This document shows, one piece after another, positions 6,861 to 15,638 of a stretch of DNA of 64,000 nt. The notes beneath the pieces were generated by a model. It had not been told where the DNA came from, searched no databases, and was given only the letters and a program-made list of their open reading frames with translations. The position numbers and the translations under genes are program-made. This DNA is from VRUE01 sp033856275 (lineage in GTDB: Bacteria > Actinomycetota > Thermoleophilia > Solirubrobacterales > 70-9). Each line of letters starts with the position of its first letter. Position 1 is the first letter of the stretch. The DNA lies in the NCBI GenBank assembly GCA_033856275.1, contig JAWVFJ010000051.1, forward strand, positions 62,001-126,000, written 5' to 3'.

Positions 6861-8462
6861 TCAGCGTTTCACCTTCACGACCGCCTTTGTCTTGTTGTTC
6901 TTGGCCTGGGGATCAGGCACACCGGAGCGCACCCTTGCCTTGGCGCGCAGCTTGCCCGGCTTGCCGCCGCTGCGAACGACGATCTTCAGCTTCGCCGCCG
7001 CCTTGGCACCGAGCGCGCCGAGCCGGCAGCTGAACTTCCGCTTCCGCTGTTTCGGTTTCGCTTTGGCGAGCCTGCAGGGGCGCTTGCCGTTCACCTTTTT
7101 GCCGACGATCTTGCGGGCAGAGGCGGGAGCGGCGCCGTTGACGATCACTCCCGTCGCCGCATTGGGGCCGCTGTTCGACAGCCGCAGCACGAAGGCGAGT
7201 TTGCCGCCCGTATGCGGGTGCTTGGGCTTCGGCTTCAGCTTGATTGCGAGATTCGCCGAAGGAATGCTGGGTGGCGCTTGGGCGAGCTCGAAGGCGCCGA
7301 TGTCGCAAGCCGGTCCCTGCGGCCGCCCGACGCCACGCTGATCGGTCGGCGGACAACCTTCGTTGGTTCCGGCGTCGATTGCCGGGCTTCCCGCCAGTAG
7401 CGCCATCGTGTTGGTCGGGCCGCCGTTGTCGCTCAGCGCAGCCAGCCGCGGGTCGGTGTTCTGGCGGCTGCCGGCATCGGTGAACTGGCAGCTGGCGTCG
7501 CTGGAGATGTTGTGCGAGGAGGTTGCCGTGACGACGGTGCCACAGTCGGCGCCTGCCGTGCCCGCCAAGTTGCCGGTGACGATCGTGTTCTTCACGTTGA
7601 AGGTCGTCACCACACCAGCAGTCGGGTTGTCGATCGTGAAACCACCACCGACGCCGCCGGCACCGACCGAGTTGCCGGCGATCGTCGCGTTGAGCAGGGT
7701 CGCCGTCGTGCCGTCGGTCTCGGCCGGATCGATGCCGGCAAGGACGCCGCCACCTTGGTTCGTGCCCGGGTTTTCGACCCTGTTGCCGGCAATCGTCGAG
7801 TTGGCGATTGCCAGGTCGCCGAGCGCGTAGACGCCGCCGCCGAGACCCTCCGCGGCACCGCCGCTGACGCGGTTGCCGGAGATCGTGCTGGAGTTGACCG
7901 TGACTTTCGTCGCCATGCCGCTCTCCGGGGGAGCCGAAATGCCAGCGCCGTTGAGGTTGGCGACGTTGCCGGCCACAGTGACTCGGTTCAGCGTCAGGCT
8001 GGCGGGACTGCCGGAGGCGACCAGGATGCCGCCGCCATCGCCGGCGAATTCTTCGAGAGCGGCGATCGAGGCGAGCCCGCCAGTCACCGTCACCCCTTCC
8101 AGGACCACTTCCCCGCCGCTGAAGCTGAATACACGCGACGCTCCCTGGCCGTCGATCGTCGTCGTCCTCGCTCCGGCGCCTCGGATCGTCGTCGTCCCGG
8201 CGCCAACGCTCAGCTGCCCCAGCGAAAGTCCGTAGTGGCCCGCGGGAATTTCGATCGTGTCGACCGGGTCGGTGGAGGTGTTGGCCGCCGCGACCGCATC
8301 GCGCAGCGAGCAGGCAGGTTCCGTCGTGCAGCCTCCGACGATCGTCGTGTCCGCCTCGGTGTTGACTTTGAACGTCGCCGCCGATGCCCAAGCCGGCGCC
8401 AGCAATGCCAGCCCGCAGGCCACGCAGCTGACCAGAATCGTTCGAATCTGTCTCGGTCCCAC
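6861..8462 (-). CDS. Secreted right-handed beta-helix (choice-of-anchor Q) protein with DUF11-like tail
   Basis: A 533-residue exported protein. A signal peptide (residues 1-28, ending PAWASA before ATF) precedes CSLRDAVAAANTS, typical of polymorphic beta-helix proteins. Repeated rungs follow with N-x-T-I-x-G-N signatures (STIAGNRV, ATIAGNSVGAG, TIVTGNLAG), then the choice-of-anchor Q close (AGSPAIDAGTNEGCPPTDQR). Residues about 400-533 form a lysine-rich DUF11/CARDB-type Ig fold (LRLSNSGPNAATGVIV) with three cysteines. GTG start. Likely a surface or extracellular structural protein; no active site is recognised. Confidence 0.8.
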   Translation of the reverse strand: MGPRQIRTILVSCVACGLALLAPAWASAATFKVNTEADTTIVGGCTTEPACSLRDAVAAANTSTDPVDTIEIPAGHYGLSLGQLSVGAGTTTIRGAGARTTTIDGQGASRVFSFSGGEVVLEGVTVTGGLASIAALEEFAGDGGGILVASGSPASLTLNRVTVAGNVANLNGAGISAPPESGMATKVTVNSSTISGNRVSGGAAEGLGGGVYALGDLAIANSTIAGNRVENPGTNQGGGVLAGIDPAETDGTTATLLNATIAGNSVGAGGVGGGFTIDNPTAGVVTTFNVKNTIVTGNLAGTAGADCGTVVTATSSHNISSDASCQFTDAGSRQNTDPRLAALSDNGGPTNTMALLAGSPAIDAGTNEGCPPTDQRGVGRPQGPACDIGAFELAQAPPSIPSANLAIKLKPKPKHPHTGGKLAFVLRLSNSGPNAATGVIVNGAAPASARKIVGKKVNGKRPCRLAKAKPKQRKRKFSCRLGALGAKAAAKLKIVVRSGGKPGKLRAKARVRSGVPDPQAKNNKTKAVVKVKR

Positions 8463-8527
8463 AGGCCCGCCTCCTGTCCTTGCGTGAAGGCGACCTCTTA
8501 CCCAGGGCCCAGCGGCCGCAAACCGGC

Positions 8528-9286
8528 CTAGCTCTTCTTGCGCCGTTCGAGCACTTCGCCGAAGGCCTTCTCGATCTCGGCGGTGAGGGTGAGGCGGAAG
8601 GTCGCGTTGAGCGCCTCGGAGGCAAGCGGGCGCAGCTGCTCGACCGCCTCGGTTATCTCGGGCCAGCGCTCTTCGGGCCGGCCGGCTTCGTCGAACGGCT
8701 TCCAGAGCTCCTCGACAAAGAGCTTGACGAAGGCACGCGCGGAAGACTGCGAGTTGCGGGTCAGCTTCTCGATCGCGGCGAGCGCCGCGGCGAGCGGGAT
8801 GCCCCGGCCGAGCACGTCTTCGGCGGCAAGCAACAGCGCCGGGCTGGGCGCTTCGTAGCGGTCCTCGCCGAGCGGGATCAAGAGGCCCAGCTTCTGCGCC
8901 TTGGCGAGCAGCTTGTCGTCGTCGGTCTCGAAGCGCTCCGCAAGCTCCTCGCGGGTGAGCACCTCGGGCGCCTCGGCGGCGAAGGGGGCGGTGATCGCTT
9001 GGCGCAGGCCGACGAAGCGGTCGGCGTCGACGCCGTGCTCGCCGATCAGCCGCTCGATTGCACTCAGCTTGAAGCCCTCCGCCTGCATCTCCTGGATCAG
9101 CCGCAGGCGGGCGACGTGGTCGGGGCCGTAGTAGCCGATTCGTGCTCGCACCTCGGGGTGGGGAAGCAGGCCGCGTGACTGGTGGTTGCGGATGTTGCGC
9201 ACCGACATGCCGGTCTCATATGCGAGCTGCTCGATCGTCAGCTCCGCCTGCTCGGACTCAGTGACCTGCCTCACATTGCGTGCCAT
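8528..9286 (-). CDS. MerR family transcriptional regulator
   Basis: A 252-residue regulator. Residues about 15-85 are the MerR winged helix (LTIEQLAYETGMSVRNIRNH, then YYGPDHVARLRLIQEMQAEG). The helical effector region is longer than in metal-sensing MerR proteins and lacks their C-terminal cysteines, so an organic or unknown signal is likelier. It is divergent from the large membrane protein at 9376 with a shared 89-bp region that carries an inverted repeat. Confidence 0.85.
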   Translation of the reverse strand: MARNVRQVTESEQAELTIEQLAYETGMSVRNIRNHQSRGLLPHPEVRARIGYYGPDHVARLRLIQEMQAEGFKLSAIERLIGEHGVDADRFVGLRQAITAPFAAEAPEVLTREELAERFETDDDKLLAKAQKLGLLIPLGEDRYEAPSPALLLAAEDVLGRGIPLAAALAAIEKLTRNSQSSARAFVKLFVEELWKPFDEAGRPEERWPEITEAVEQLRPLASEALNATFRLTLTAEIEKAFGEVLERRKKS

Positions 9287-9307
9287 AGGGCCAATGCTAC
9301 CTGCCTT

Positions 9308-9329
9308 TGTAACCTCGTTTGAGGTAACG
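9308..9329. promoter_or_regulatory. Inverted repeat in the merR / membrane-protein divergent promoter
   Basis: GTAACCTC and GAGGTAAC lie either side of a 4-bp spacer (GTTT), pairing at 7 of 8 positions. It sits 22 nt upstream of the merR start and about 47 nt before the opposite gene. A dyad here fits a MerR operator, but binding is inferred only from position and symmetry. Confidence 0.5.
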
Positions 9330-9375
9330 GTTTAGAGGGAACCAAGAACTTGTCGTCTATCTGAGAGGTACCCAG

Positions 9376-11214
9376 ATGATCTCGACCTTCACGACACCGG
9401 TGCTTGCAGCGGCGCCCCCCGCCGGGGGAGCGACGCTGGGCCAAGTGGCGATCGCCTCGCTGGCAGCGATGCTGCTCACCGCCGCCCTCCTCTACATCGG
9501 CTTCGGCTACCGCGCCGGGCGGCTTGGCTGGCTGCGGCGTTTCGCCGCCCGCGCCGAACGGCGCAGCGGCTACCCCGCCTGGGTCGGGATCCCGGTTGGG
9601 ATCGCGACCACCTCGCTGCTGGTCGCGCTCTTCGGCATGTACTGGGACATCTCCCTGCACATCGACGTCGGCCGCGACCCGGGCCCGCTCGCCAACCCGG
9701 CCCACTACTTCATCCTCGCCGGCCTCTTCGGCATCTTCACCGCTGGCTTCTTTGCCATGGTCCTGCCCGAGGGCAAGCCGAGCGAGACCGCGGTCCGCCT
9801 CGGGCCCGACTGGTACGCGCCGCTCGGCGGCGTGCTGATCTGCGCCTGCGGCGCCTTCTCGCTGATCGGCTTCCCGCTCGACGACATCTGGCACCGCCTC
9901 TTCGGCCAGGACGTGACGCTCTGGGGGCCGACCCACCTGATGCTGATCGGCGGCGCGGCGATGACCCTGATCGGGATCGGCGTGCTCACGGTCGAGGGCA
10001 TGCGGGCGCGCTCGCGGCGCGGCACCGTCGCCGAGCACCGCCAGGTCGTGCTGGCCCGTACGGTGGCATCGACCGGCGGCCTGCTGCTCGGCCTCTCCAC
10101 CTTCCAGGCCGAGTTCGACTTCGGCGTGCCCCAGTTCAGCTTCCTCTTCGAGCCGATGATGATCATGCTCGCCGCGGGCGTCGGCCTGGTTGCCGCTCGC
10201 CTCTATGCCGGTCGCGGCGCAGCCCTCGGCGCCGTCCTCTTCTTCCTGCTCGCCCGCGGCACCCTGGCGCTGCTGATCGGCCCCGTGCTTGGCGAGACGA
10301 CCCCGCACCTGCCGCTCTACATCGTCGAGGCGCTGGTCGTCGAGGCGGTGGCGCTGCGCGTGCCCACCGAGCGGCCGCTCGCCTTCGGCCTCTGGTCGGG
10401 CCTTGGGATCGGCACGGCCGGCCTCGCCTCGGAGTGGGCCTGGTCGCACATCTGGATGCCGATCCCGTGGCCGTCGGCGCTCATCCCCGAGGTGGCCATG
10501 GTGGGGCTGGCGATCGCCCTGGCGGCATCTGCGCTCGGCGCCTGGATCGGCACCCGGCTCTCGCCCGAGCCCGGCAGGCGCCGGCCGGGCCTGCGCCTGG
10601 GCGCCTGCGCCGGGGCGGCGACGATCGCCGCCGCGACCGTCCTTGCCCTGAACACGTCGGCGGACGAAGGCGTGCGAGCACAAGTCGCGCTGCACGACGT
10701 CTCCAGCGGCCCGCAGCGTGAGGTAAGCGCGACGGTCACGCTGACCCCGCGTGACGCCGCCGAGGATGCCGCATGGTTCGACGTCACCGCCTGGCAGGGC
10801 GGCGGCTTGGCGGTCGATCCGCTCGAACGCGTTGGCCCCGGTACCTTCCGAACCACGGAGCCGATCCCGGTCGGCGGCAACTGGAAGACGATGATCCGCC
10901 TGCACAGCGGCGGCTCACTCACCGCGATGCCGATCTTCCTGCCCGGCGACGCCGCGATCCCCGCTCCCGAAGTCCCCGCCAAGCGCCGCTTCACCCGCCG
11001 CTTCGTCGACGAGACCCAGCTCCTCCAGCGCGAGAAGACGGGCGGCGCGCCGGCGTTGGTTGCCGCCGCCTACGCAACTGTCGCCGGCATTGCCTTCTCG
11101 CTCCTGGCCCTGCTCGCCTGGAGTCTGCACCGCCTGGCCTTCCCGCCGCGACCGGGCCTGCACCGCAGCCGCCGCAAGGCACCGGCGAGCTCGACCCCGG
11201 CCCTGCAGCGATAG
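9376..11214 (+). CDS. Large polytopic membrane protein with extracytoplasmic C-terminal domain
   Basis: A 612-residue protein with roughly nine membrane helices in the first 430 residues. Conserved-looking polar motifs sit in or near helices (YWDISLHIDVGRDPG, ANPAHYFILAG, PLDDIWHRLFGQD, WGPTHLMLIGG), so His/Asp pairs may bind a metal or heme. Residues about 435-560 form a beta-rich soluble domain (REVSATVTLTPRDAAEDAAW), resembling FixH/YtkA-like folds, followed by a last helix and a basic tail. I do not recognise a named family. A 48-residue membrane peptide is coupled downstream. Confidence 0.7.
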   Translation: MISTFTTPVLAAAPPAGGATLGQVAIASLAAMLLTAALLYIGFGYRAGRLGWLRRFAARAERRSGYPAWVGIPVGIATTSLLVALFGMYWDISLHIDVGRDPGPLANPAHYFILAGLFGIFTAGFFAMVLPEGKPSETAVRLGPDWYAPLGGVLICACGAFSLIGFPLDDIWHRLFGQDVTLWGPTHLMLIGGAAMTLIGIGVLTVEGMRARSRRGTVAEHRQVVLARTVASTGGLLLGLSTFQAEFDFGVPQFSFLFEPMMIMLAAGVGLVAARLYAGRGAALGAVLFFLLARGTLALLIGPVLGETTPHLPLYIVEALVVEAVALRVPTERPLAFGLWSGLGIGTAGLASEWAWSHIWMPIPWPSALIPEVAMVGLAIALAASALGAWIGTRLSPEPGRRRPGLRLGACAGAATIAAATVLALNTSADEGVRAQVALHDVSSGPQREVSATVTLTPRDAAEDAAWFDVTAWQGGGLAVDPLERVGPGTFRTTEPIPVGGNWKTMIRLHSGGSLTAMPIFLPGDAAIPAPEVPAKRRFTRRFVDETQLLQREKTGGAPALVAAAYATVAGIAFSLLALLAWSLHRLAFPPRPGLHRSRRKAPASSTPALQR

Positions 11215-11216
11215 TC

Positions 11217-11363
11217 ATGTTGCCGCTCGCCCACCACAACCTCGTCGTCGCCCTACCAGCCTTCGGCCCGGTGCTCCTGGTCACCCTGGTGCTTGCGATC
11301 CACGCCTTTCGCAACCGTGAGGAGAAGCCCAGAAACGACGCTAGCGACGCTCGACATCGTTAG
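11217..11363 (+). CDS. 48-residue single-span membrane microprotein
   Basis: The product starts MLPLAHHNLVVALPAFGPVL, has one membrane helix (residues about 9-30) and a basic, charged tail ending ASDARHR. Its ATG lies 2 nt after the TAG of the large membrane protein, so translation is probably coupled. Size, position and topology suggest an accessory subunit of that protein. It overlaps the stop of the convergent gene by 4 nt. Confidence 0.6.
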   Translation: MLPLAHHNLVVALPAFGPVLLVTLVLAIHAFRNREEKPRNDASDARHR

Positions 11364-11608
11364 GCGCCGCGAACTGCCTTGCCGGCGATGTTCTTGATCC
11401 GGGTGCGGTCCCGCTGTGGGAGCGTGCCGGGGCGGCCCTTGGACTTCTTCACCAGTCGCCAGAACTCAGCCTGCTCGCGGCTGGTGAGGTTGTGCTCGAC
11501 GCGCTCGCGCCCCTTGCTCCCGAGCCATGCGACCACGGCCCAGACCATCTTCCAGGGGATCCGCTTCCAGACAGCGGGCGCGGCGCGTCGGGCAATCCAA
11601 AATGGCAT
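11360..11608 (-). CDS. Hypothetical basic 82-residue protein
   Basis: The N-terminus (MPFWIARRAAPAVWKRIPWK) is rich in Arg/Trp and leads into a short hydrophobic segment (MVWAVVAWLGSKGRERVEHN). The C-terminal half is strongly basic (WRLVKKSKGRPGTLPQRDRT). It could lie on the inner face of the membrane. It is 12 nt downstream of the GlsB-type gene and probably co-transcribed. Function unknown. Confidence 0.65.
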   Translation of the reverse strand: MPFWIARRAAPAVWKRIPWKMVWAVVAWLGSKGRERVEHNLTSREQAEFWRLVKKSKGRPGTLPQRDRTRIKNIAGKAVRGA

Positions 11609-11620
11609 GGTCCTCCTGCG

Positions 11621-11903
11621 TCAGCGATAGGCGCTGCGACCGGTGGTCCGGTTGCCGACGATCATCCGGTAGATGAACAGCAGCAGCAGCGAACCGGCAA
11701 TCGCGATCAGCCAGGTTCCGATGTCGAAGAACTTGTCCAGGTCGCCGATGTTCAGGGCGCTGGCGATCAAGCCGCCGACGATCGCTCCAGCGATGCCGAT
11801 CAGCGTGGTCACGATGATTCCGCCGGGGTCGTCCCCGGGCATGATCAGCTTCGCGATCGCTCCTGCGAGTAGTCCGAGCACTATCCAACCGATGATTCCC
11901 ACG
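11621..11903 (-). CDS. GlsB/YeaQ/YmgE family stress-response membrane protein
   Basis: About 93 residues starting VGIIGWIVLGLLAGAIAKLI, with three membrane helices and the family signature MPGDDPGGIIVTTLIGIAGA. The GTG at 11903 follows a clear GGAGG ribosome site 5 nt upstream, so I prefer it over a longer in-frame start. Members are linked to envelope and acid stress; no enzymatic role is shown. Confidence 0.85.
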
Positions 11904-12006
11904 AGACCCTCCTTCTCTCCCCGCATTTATTCGTAGAGGAATCTGTACCCGTGCCGGCGGGGCCGAAAACGGGTCGCTCGGAGCCCGCTCTAGGATGGTC
12001 GGGACC

Positions 12007-12249
12007 ATGGGAAAAGAGCAAAAGCAGTTCAACTGGCGCGCCTGGATGGTCGGGATCGCCGCCGCGATCGTCCTCATCGTCGCCCTGCAGAATTCGCAGG
12101 AGGTGAGGGTCGACGTCCTCTTCGTCACCGTCAACGCGCCGCTCATCGTCACCCTCCTGGCTGCCGTCGCGATCGGTGCCCTGATCGGCTACGTGGCGCC
12201 GGTAATCCACCGTCACCGCCGTGACGAGGCTCGCCAGCATCAGACCTGA
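12007..12249 (+). CDS. LapA-domain (DUF1049) small membrane protein
   Basis: An 80-residue protein starting MGKEQKQFNWRAWMVGIAAA with two membrane helices separated by ALQNSQEVRVDVLFVTVNAP, a hallmark of LapA/YciS-like proteins. In proteobacteria such proteins help lipopolysaccharide assembly; in a Gram-positive-type cell the role is unknown. I prefer this ATG to one 12 nt upstream because it gives the usual family start. Confidence 0.75.
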   Translation: MGKEQKQFNWRAWMVGIAAAIVLIVALQNSQEVRVDVLFVTVNAPLIVTLLAAVAIGALIGYVAPVIHRHRRDEARQHQT

Positions 12250-12318
12250 AAGCGGCTGCGACTGCGGCGACTTGCTGCATTCCCGTCGCCCAGGCCCGGA
12301 GGCGGACGGCGGATGCGT

Positions 12319-13602
12319 TCAGCCGGGCTGTGGGACAGGTTGGGCGTCGGCCACATCGACCGTGTCAGCGGGCGCGTTCTGCCGCCTGGAAAGCGCTAGG
12401 CAGGGCAGTGCCAGAACCGAGATCCCGGCGCCGATCAGGTAGGACGGCGCGTATCCCCATGCGTCGGCAGCCCGGCCGAGCAGCGGTTGGGTCCAGACCC
12501 CGCCGGTGGAGGACATCATCGAGTCGAAGGAGAGGATCGTCGCCCGCTGCCGCGAGGGGATCAGGCCGTTGAGGTAGGTCTGACGAATCGGCAACGTGGC
12601 GGCGAACAGCAGCCCCCAGACCACGATCAGCCCGATCACCGCCCAGAAGCTGTCGACCAGCCCGATCAGCCCGAGCGCCACCACGCTGAGCCCCGCCGTC
12701 GCGATCAGCGCCGAGGTGCGACGGCGGAAGAGGCGGCGGATACGAGGAGCCGCGACGCCACCGGCGATCTGAGCCCCGGCGACGATTGCCGCCACCAGGC
12801 CGGCGATCTGGTAGGCGTGCGGGTCCCCATACAGTTCGAGTAGATAGGGCTGCAGGGCGTAGAAGGCGTAGATGCCGACGCCGCCGGTGAAGAGGGACTC
12901 GACCATCAGCCACTTGACCGCGGGGACCCGCCAGCCGTACTCGATCGAGTTGGAGGCGATCTTCCGCATCTCGGCCAGCGGTCGGCCGCCCTTCTCGGGT
13001 TTGAACCCGACGTCGTGCATGAGCCTGAAGGCGAGCGCGAACATTACGATCAGGACGAGGCCGCGCAGCACGAACGGCACGCCCAGGCTGGTCTGCCTGG
13101 CAATGAAGCCCCCGGCAACCGAGCCGACCAGCATCGCCGCGCCGGTGACGATCTGGCCACGGCCGAAGACGGTCTCGAGCTCACCGGTGTAGCCCGTCGC
13201 GGTGAGCGCATCGACCAGCCACGCCTCGACCGCGCCGGAGAAGAAGGTGAAGCCGAGGCCGAGCAGCATCGAGGCGATCGCCCACTCCCAGAGCGGCGCC
13301 TCGATCTGCCAGAGGAACACGTAGAAGAAGGTCGACGCCATCAGCGTCAGCGTGCCGAGCAGGTAGGAGGTGCGGCGGCCGATCGTGTCGGCGACGATTC
13401 CCGTGGGAACCTCGAACAGCACCATCCCGGCGGTGAAGAAGGCGTTTGCCGCGAACGCTTCCAGGTTGGAGAGGCCGGCATCGAGCAGGAAGATCGTGTT
13501 GATCCCCCAGATCAACGACGCCGCCAGCGTGTTGCCGAGCAGCAGCGTCAGGTAGGTGCGCTGTATCGAGCGGGGCGTTGGCGTCATTGCCCCTTGTAGC
13601 AC
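12319..13602 (-). CDS. MFS transporter
   Basis: About 427 residues and twelve predicted membrane helices. The loop between helices 2 and 3 carries the family pattern VADTIGRRTSYLLG, and a long cytoplasmic loop (EKGGRPLAEMRKIASNSIEY) joins the halves. Substrate is unknown; drug or metabolite efflux is usual for this type. GTG at 13602 or ATG at 13587 may start it. An inverted repeat upstream suggests repressor control. Confidence 0.85.
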   Translation of the reverse strand: MLQGAMTPTPRSIQRTYLTLLLGNTLAASLIWGINTIFLLDAGLSNLEAFAANAFFTAGMVLFEVPTGIVADTIGRRTSYLLGTLTLMASTFFYVFLWQIEAPLWEWAIASMLLGLGFTFFSGAVEAWLVDALTATGYTGELETVFGRGQIVTGAAMLVGSVAGGFIARQTSLGVPFVLRGLVLIVMFALAFRLMHDVGFKPEKGGRPLAEMRKIASNSIEYGWRVPAVKWLMVESLFTGGVGIYAFYALQPYLLELYGDPHAYQIAGLVAAIVAGAQIAGGVAAPRIRRLFRRRTSALIATAGLSVVALGLIGLVDSFWAVIGLIVVWGLLFAATLPIRQTYLNGLIPSRQRATILSFDSMMSSTGGVWTQPLLGRAADAWGYAPSYLIGAGISVLALPCLALSRRQNAPADTVDVADAQPVPQPG

Positions 13603-13618
13603 GCCCGTATCCCTGCTC

Positions 13619-13648
13619 GACCGACCGCGGCTTCAACGTTCGTCGGTC
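13619..13648. promoter_or_regulatory. Inverted repeat upstream of the MFS gene
   Basis: GACCGAC (13619-13625) and GTCGGTC (13642-13648) are separated by 16 bp and lie 17-46 nt upstream of the transporter start. The shape suits a dimeric repressor such as TetR or MarR. No regulator gene is adjacent, so the partner would be elsewhere. Confidence 0.35.
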
Positions 13649-13698
13649 AGTGGGAAGACGAGGGGTCAATAGGGGCGACGACACGCGGTGGTGCGTGA

Positions 13699-14178
13699 CT
13701 AGCCCCAGCCCGACCTGAGGGGGACGCGGGGGAAGGTAGTCGAGAGTCGGCGCCCATTGGCATAGGTCGCGGTGATCCGGATCGGAACGTTGACGGGTGG
13801 GTCCCCTGCCCAGTGGCCTTTGTCCTTGTGGATATAGAGCGGACTACCTTTCCTCGCCAGCCCGGCGGGCACCAGGTTGCCGACCCAGTCCTTACCCCTG
13901 ATCCCGTTGTGGAGGCCGGGAGTCCTCAGCGGAACCCGTCTGCCGGCGATCGTGGCCGAGGCATGGACCGCCCCTTTCTTCAAGACGATGTCGACGCCGA
14001 CCTTGTCGCACTTGCTCCTGCCGGGGGTCCGGCAACGAACCCCGAGATAGGGCCCGTAGCTGACCGCAAGGTTGGCGGCGCTTACCCGACCGGACGTTGT
14101 CGGTCCTCCAGGTGTGCCCCCGCATCCAGTCAACGCCGCCGTGATTGCCACAACCACGATGACGTCCCGGCGTGTCAC
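13699..14178 (-). CDS. Putative lipoprotein of unknown function
   Basis: A 159-residue protein with a lipoprotein signal: VTRRDVIVVVAITAALTGCG, where LTGC is the lipobox and the cysteine becomes the lipidated N-terminus. The mature part has two more cysteines close together (VRCRTPGRSKCDKVG) and is beta-rich with many basic residues (LYIHKDKGHWAGDPPVNVPI). It would be anchored outside the membrane. Similar sequences are not recognised. Confidence 0.7.
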   Translation of the reverse strand: MTRRDVIVVVAITAALTGCGGTPGGPTTSGRVSAANLAVSYGPYLGVRCRTPGRSKCDKVGVDIVLKKGAVHASATIAGRRVPLRTPGLHNGIRGKDWVGNLVPAGLARKGSPLYIHKDKGHWAGDPPVNVPIRITATYANGRRLSTTFPRVPLRSGWG

Positions 14179-14293
14179 CCCTCGTCTCCGCAACGATCCA
14201 TCACCACTACTACGTCTGACTCCGCCCCGGAGGTCCCTAGTGCTTGCGCACGCAGCAGGCGTACTGCCTGGCAGCCGACGATCTCTGCATGTG

Positions 14294-14854
14294 TTAGTAC
14301 CACGATTCGTTGAGCAGCCGATCGATCGCGAGTTGCAGCACCTGGGACCGGGTCTTGCCACCGTGCTCGACTGCGATGAAGTAGCTGCCGATGAACAACG
14401 AGAAGGCCAGCATGCTGCGGGCCTCGACGTCGCTCTCGTTCGTGCAGAACTGTCCAAACAGCGAACGCAGATATCCCATGCGTCGGTTATCGATCCGGTA
14501 CAAGCGTTCGGCGACGTCGGTGTCGCGCCGCGCCCAGTCCCGAATTGCCAGCTCGACGGCAAAATCAACCGACGGGGCCAGCTCGAACAGTTGCTGCAAC
14601 TTGGCTCGCGGGCCGGCCGGCCGGCTCTCGACCTTCTTGATGACTTCCTCGACGACGGCTTTCTCCCAGCTGTCGAGCATCTCATCGAGCAGTACCTGGC
14701 GATCTTTGAAGTGCCAGTAGAAACCTCCCTTGGAGACCCCAAGGCTGGCGGCCAGCGCCTCGACCCGCACGGCCTCCGGCCCCCCTGCTGCCAGGGCCCG
14801 CAGCGCCGCGTCGACCCATGCGCGGCGTGGAGTCCGGACATTGGCCATCGTCAT
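14294..14854 (-). CDS. TetR family regulator
   Basis: About 186 residues. The helix-turn-helix is in the first 55 residues (RVEALAASLGVSKGGFYWHF, then KDRQVLLDEMLDSWE), and a helical ligand-binding domain follows. Two palindromes in the divergent promoter region, one touching each gene start, mark it as the probable repressor of itself and of the DUF2867 gene at 14916. ATG at 14854 (or 14848) is preferred because an earlier in-frame start would run through the operator. Confidence 0.88.
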   Translation of the reverse strand: MTMANVRTPRRAWVDAALRALAAGGPEAVRVEALAASLGVSKGGFYWHFKDRQVLLDEMLDSWEKAVVEEVIKKVESRPAGPRAKLQQLFELAPSVDFAVELAIRDWARRDTDVAERLYRIDNRRMGYLRSLFGQFCTNESDVEARSMLAFSLFIGSYFIAVEHGGKTRSQVLQLAIDRLLNESWY

Positions 14855-14858
14855 ATCT

Positions 14859-14920
14859 ATACGGCACCGTATTGACAGGCGCAAGCGGCCCTGTTAGACA
14901 TCCATACGACATCGTATGGA
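14859..14920. promoter_or_regulatory. Paired TetR operators in divergent promoter
   Basis: Two dyads share the same logic. ATACGG-CA-CCGTAT occupies 14859-14872, and a perfect 9+2+9 palindrome (arms TCCATACGA and TCGTATGGA, spacer CA) occupies 14901-14920. Their centres are 45 bp apart. A TTGACA at 14872-14877 and a weak -10 near 14894-14900 would drive the rightward gene, whose ATG at 14916 lies inside the second dyad. The arrangement predicts repression in both directions. Confidence 0.75.
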
Positions 14921-15569
14921 TCAAGGTTCAGGCAAAAGGCTTCCGAACGCGGCACACGAATCTCGACCCTGGCGTATCCGCGAAATCGCGCCCGACTTCA
15001 CTCTGGAGGACGTCTGGGTCCTTCCAGTGCACGGTGGCGCCGAGGACTTCCAGGCGCTGCTCGAGCTGATGGCTTCCTCCGACCCGGCCAACGCGGAGTC
15101 CTTTCCGACCCGCGTCCTGTGGGGCGTCCGCGATCGACTCGGCAGGTGGCTGGACCTCGGCAGGATCTCGGCCCCGGTCGAGCGCGGCGGGGATGACGCC
15201 GCGGGCAAGCTGACGATTCCGGGCACGAACGAAACCTCTCTAGCCGAACGACTACCGGACGATCTGCGCAACACGGCGACGGGTGTGGATTTCGGCTCCC
15301 TGCCCTTCGACCCCCTCTATCGCACCGACATCGAGTTTGCCGCGGAGGTGTCAAACCGGACCGTGCACGGCGTGATGCACCTGGCTTGGGTCGAACAGGG
15401 CGGCGGCCGCTATCAGGGACAGATGGCCGTCTACGTCAAGCCCCGCGGTCCGCTCGGCAGGGGGTATATGGCGCTGATCAGGCCGTTCCGTTATTGGGTT
15501 GTTTACCCAGCGCTGTTGCGGCAGACCGAACGAGCGTGGAATACACGCGTTCCTCAATTTCCGGGTTAG
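14916..15569 (+). CDS. DUF2867 family protein
   Basis: A 217-residue protein that fits DUF2867, with the conserved core RVLWGVRDRLGRWLDLGR, GTNETSLAERLPDDLR and the C-terminal GRGYMALIRPFRYWVVYPAL. No catalytic residues are known for this family; members often sit beside redox or dehydrogenase genes. Here it is under a divergent TetR regulator. The ATG overlaps the second operator, leaving a very short leader. Confidence 0.8.
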   Translation: MDQGSGKRLPNAAHESRPWRIREIAPDFTLEDVWVLPVHGGAEDFQALLELMASSDPANAESFPTRVLWGVRDRLGRWLDLGRISAPVERGGDDAAGKLTIPGTNETSLAERLPDDLRNTATGVDFGSLPFDPLYRTDIEFAAEVSNRTVHGVMHLAWVEQGGGRYQGQMAVYVKPRGPLGRGYMALIRPFRYWVVYPALLRQTERAWNTRVPQFPG

Positions 15570-15638
15570 GTCGATTTCAACGATTGTCAGCGGGCTGCTC
15601 CGAGGCTGCACGGCTGGCGCGTGGCCGGTACACGCCGT

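Noticed and set aside
9271..10905. A 544-codon open frame on the minus strand
   Set aside because: It is antisense to the membrane-protein gene, which has clear membrane helices. The frame is rich in Arg, Gly, Glu and Asp from GC-rich complement codons and overlaps merR. It has no recognisable domain.
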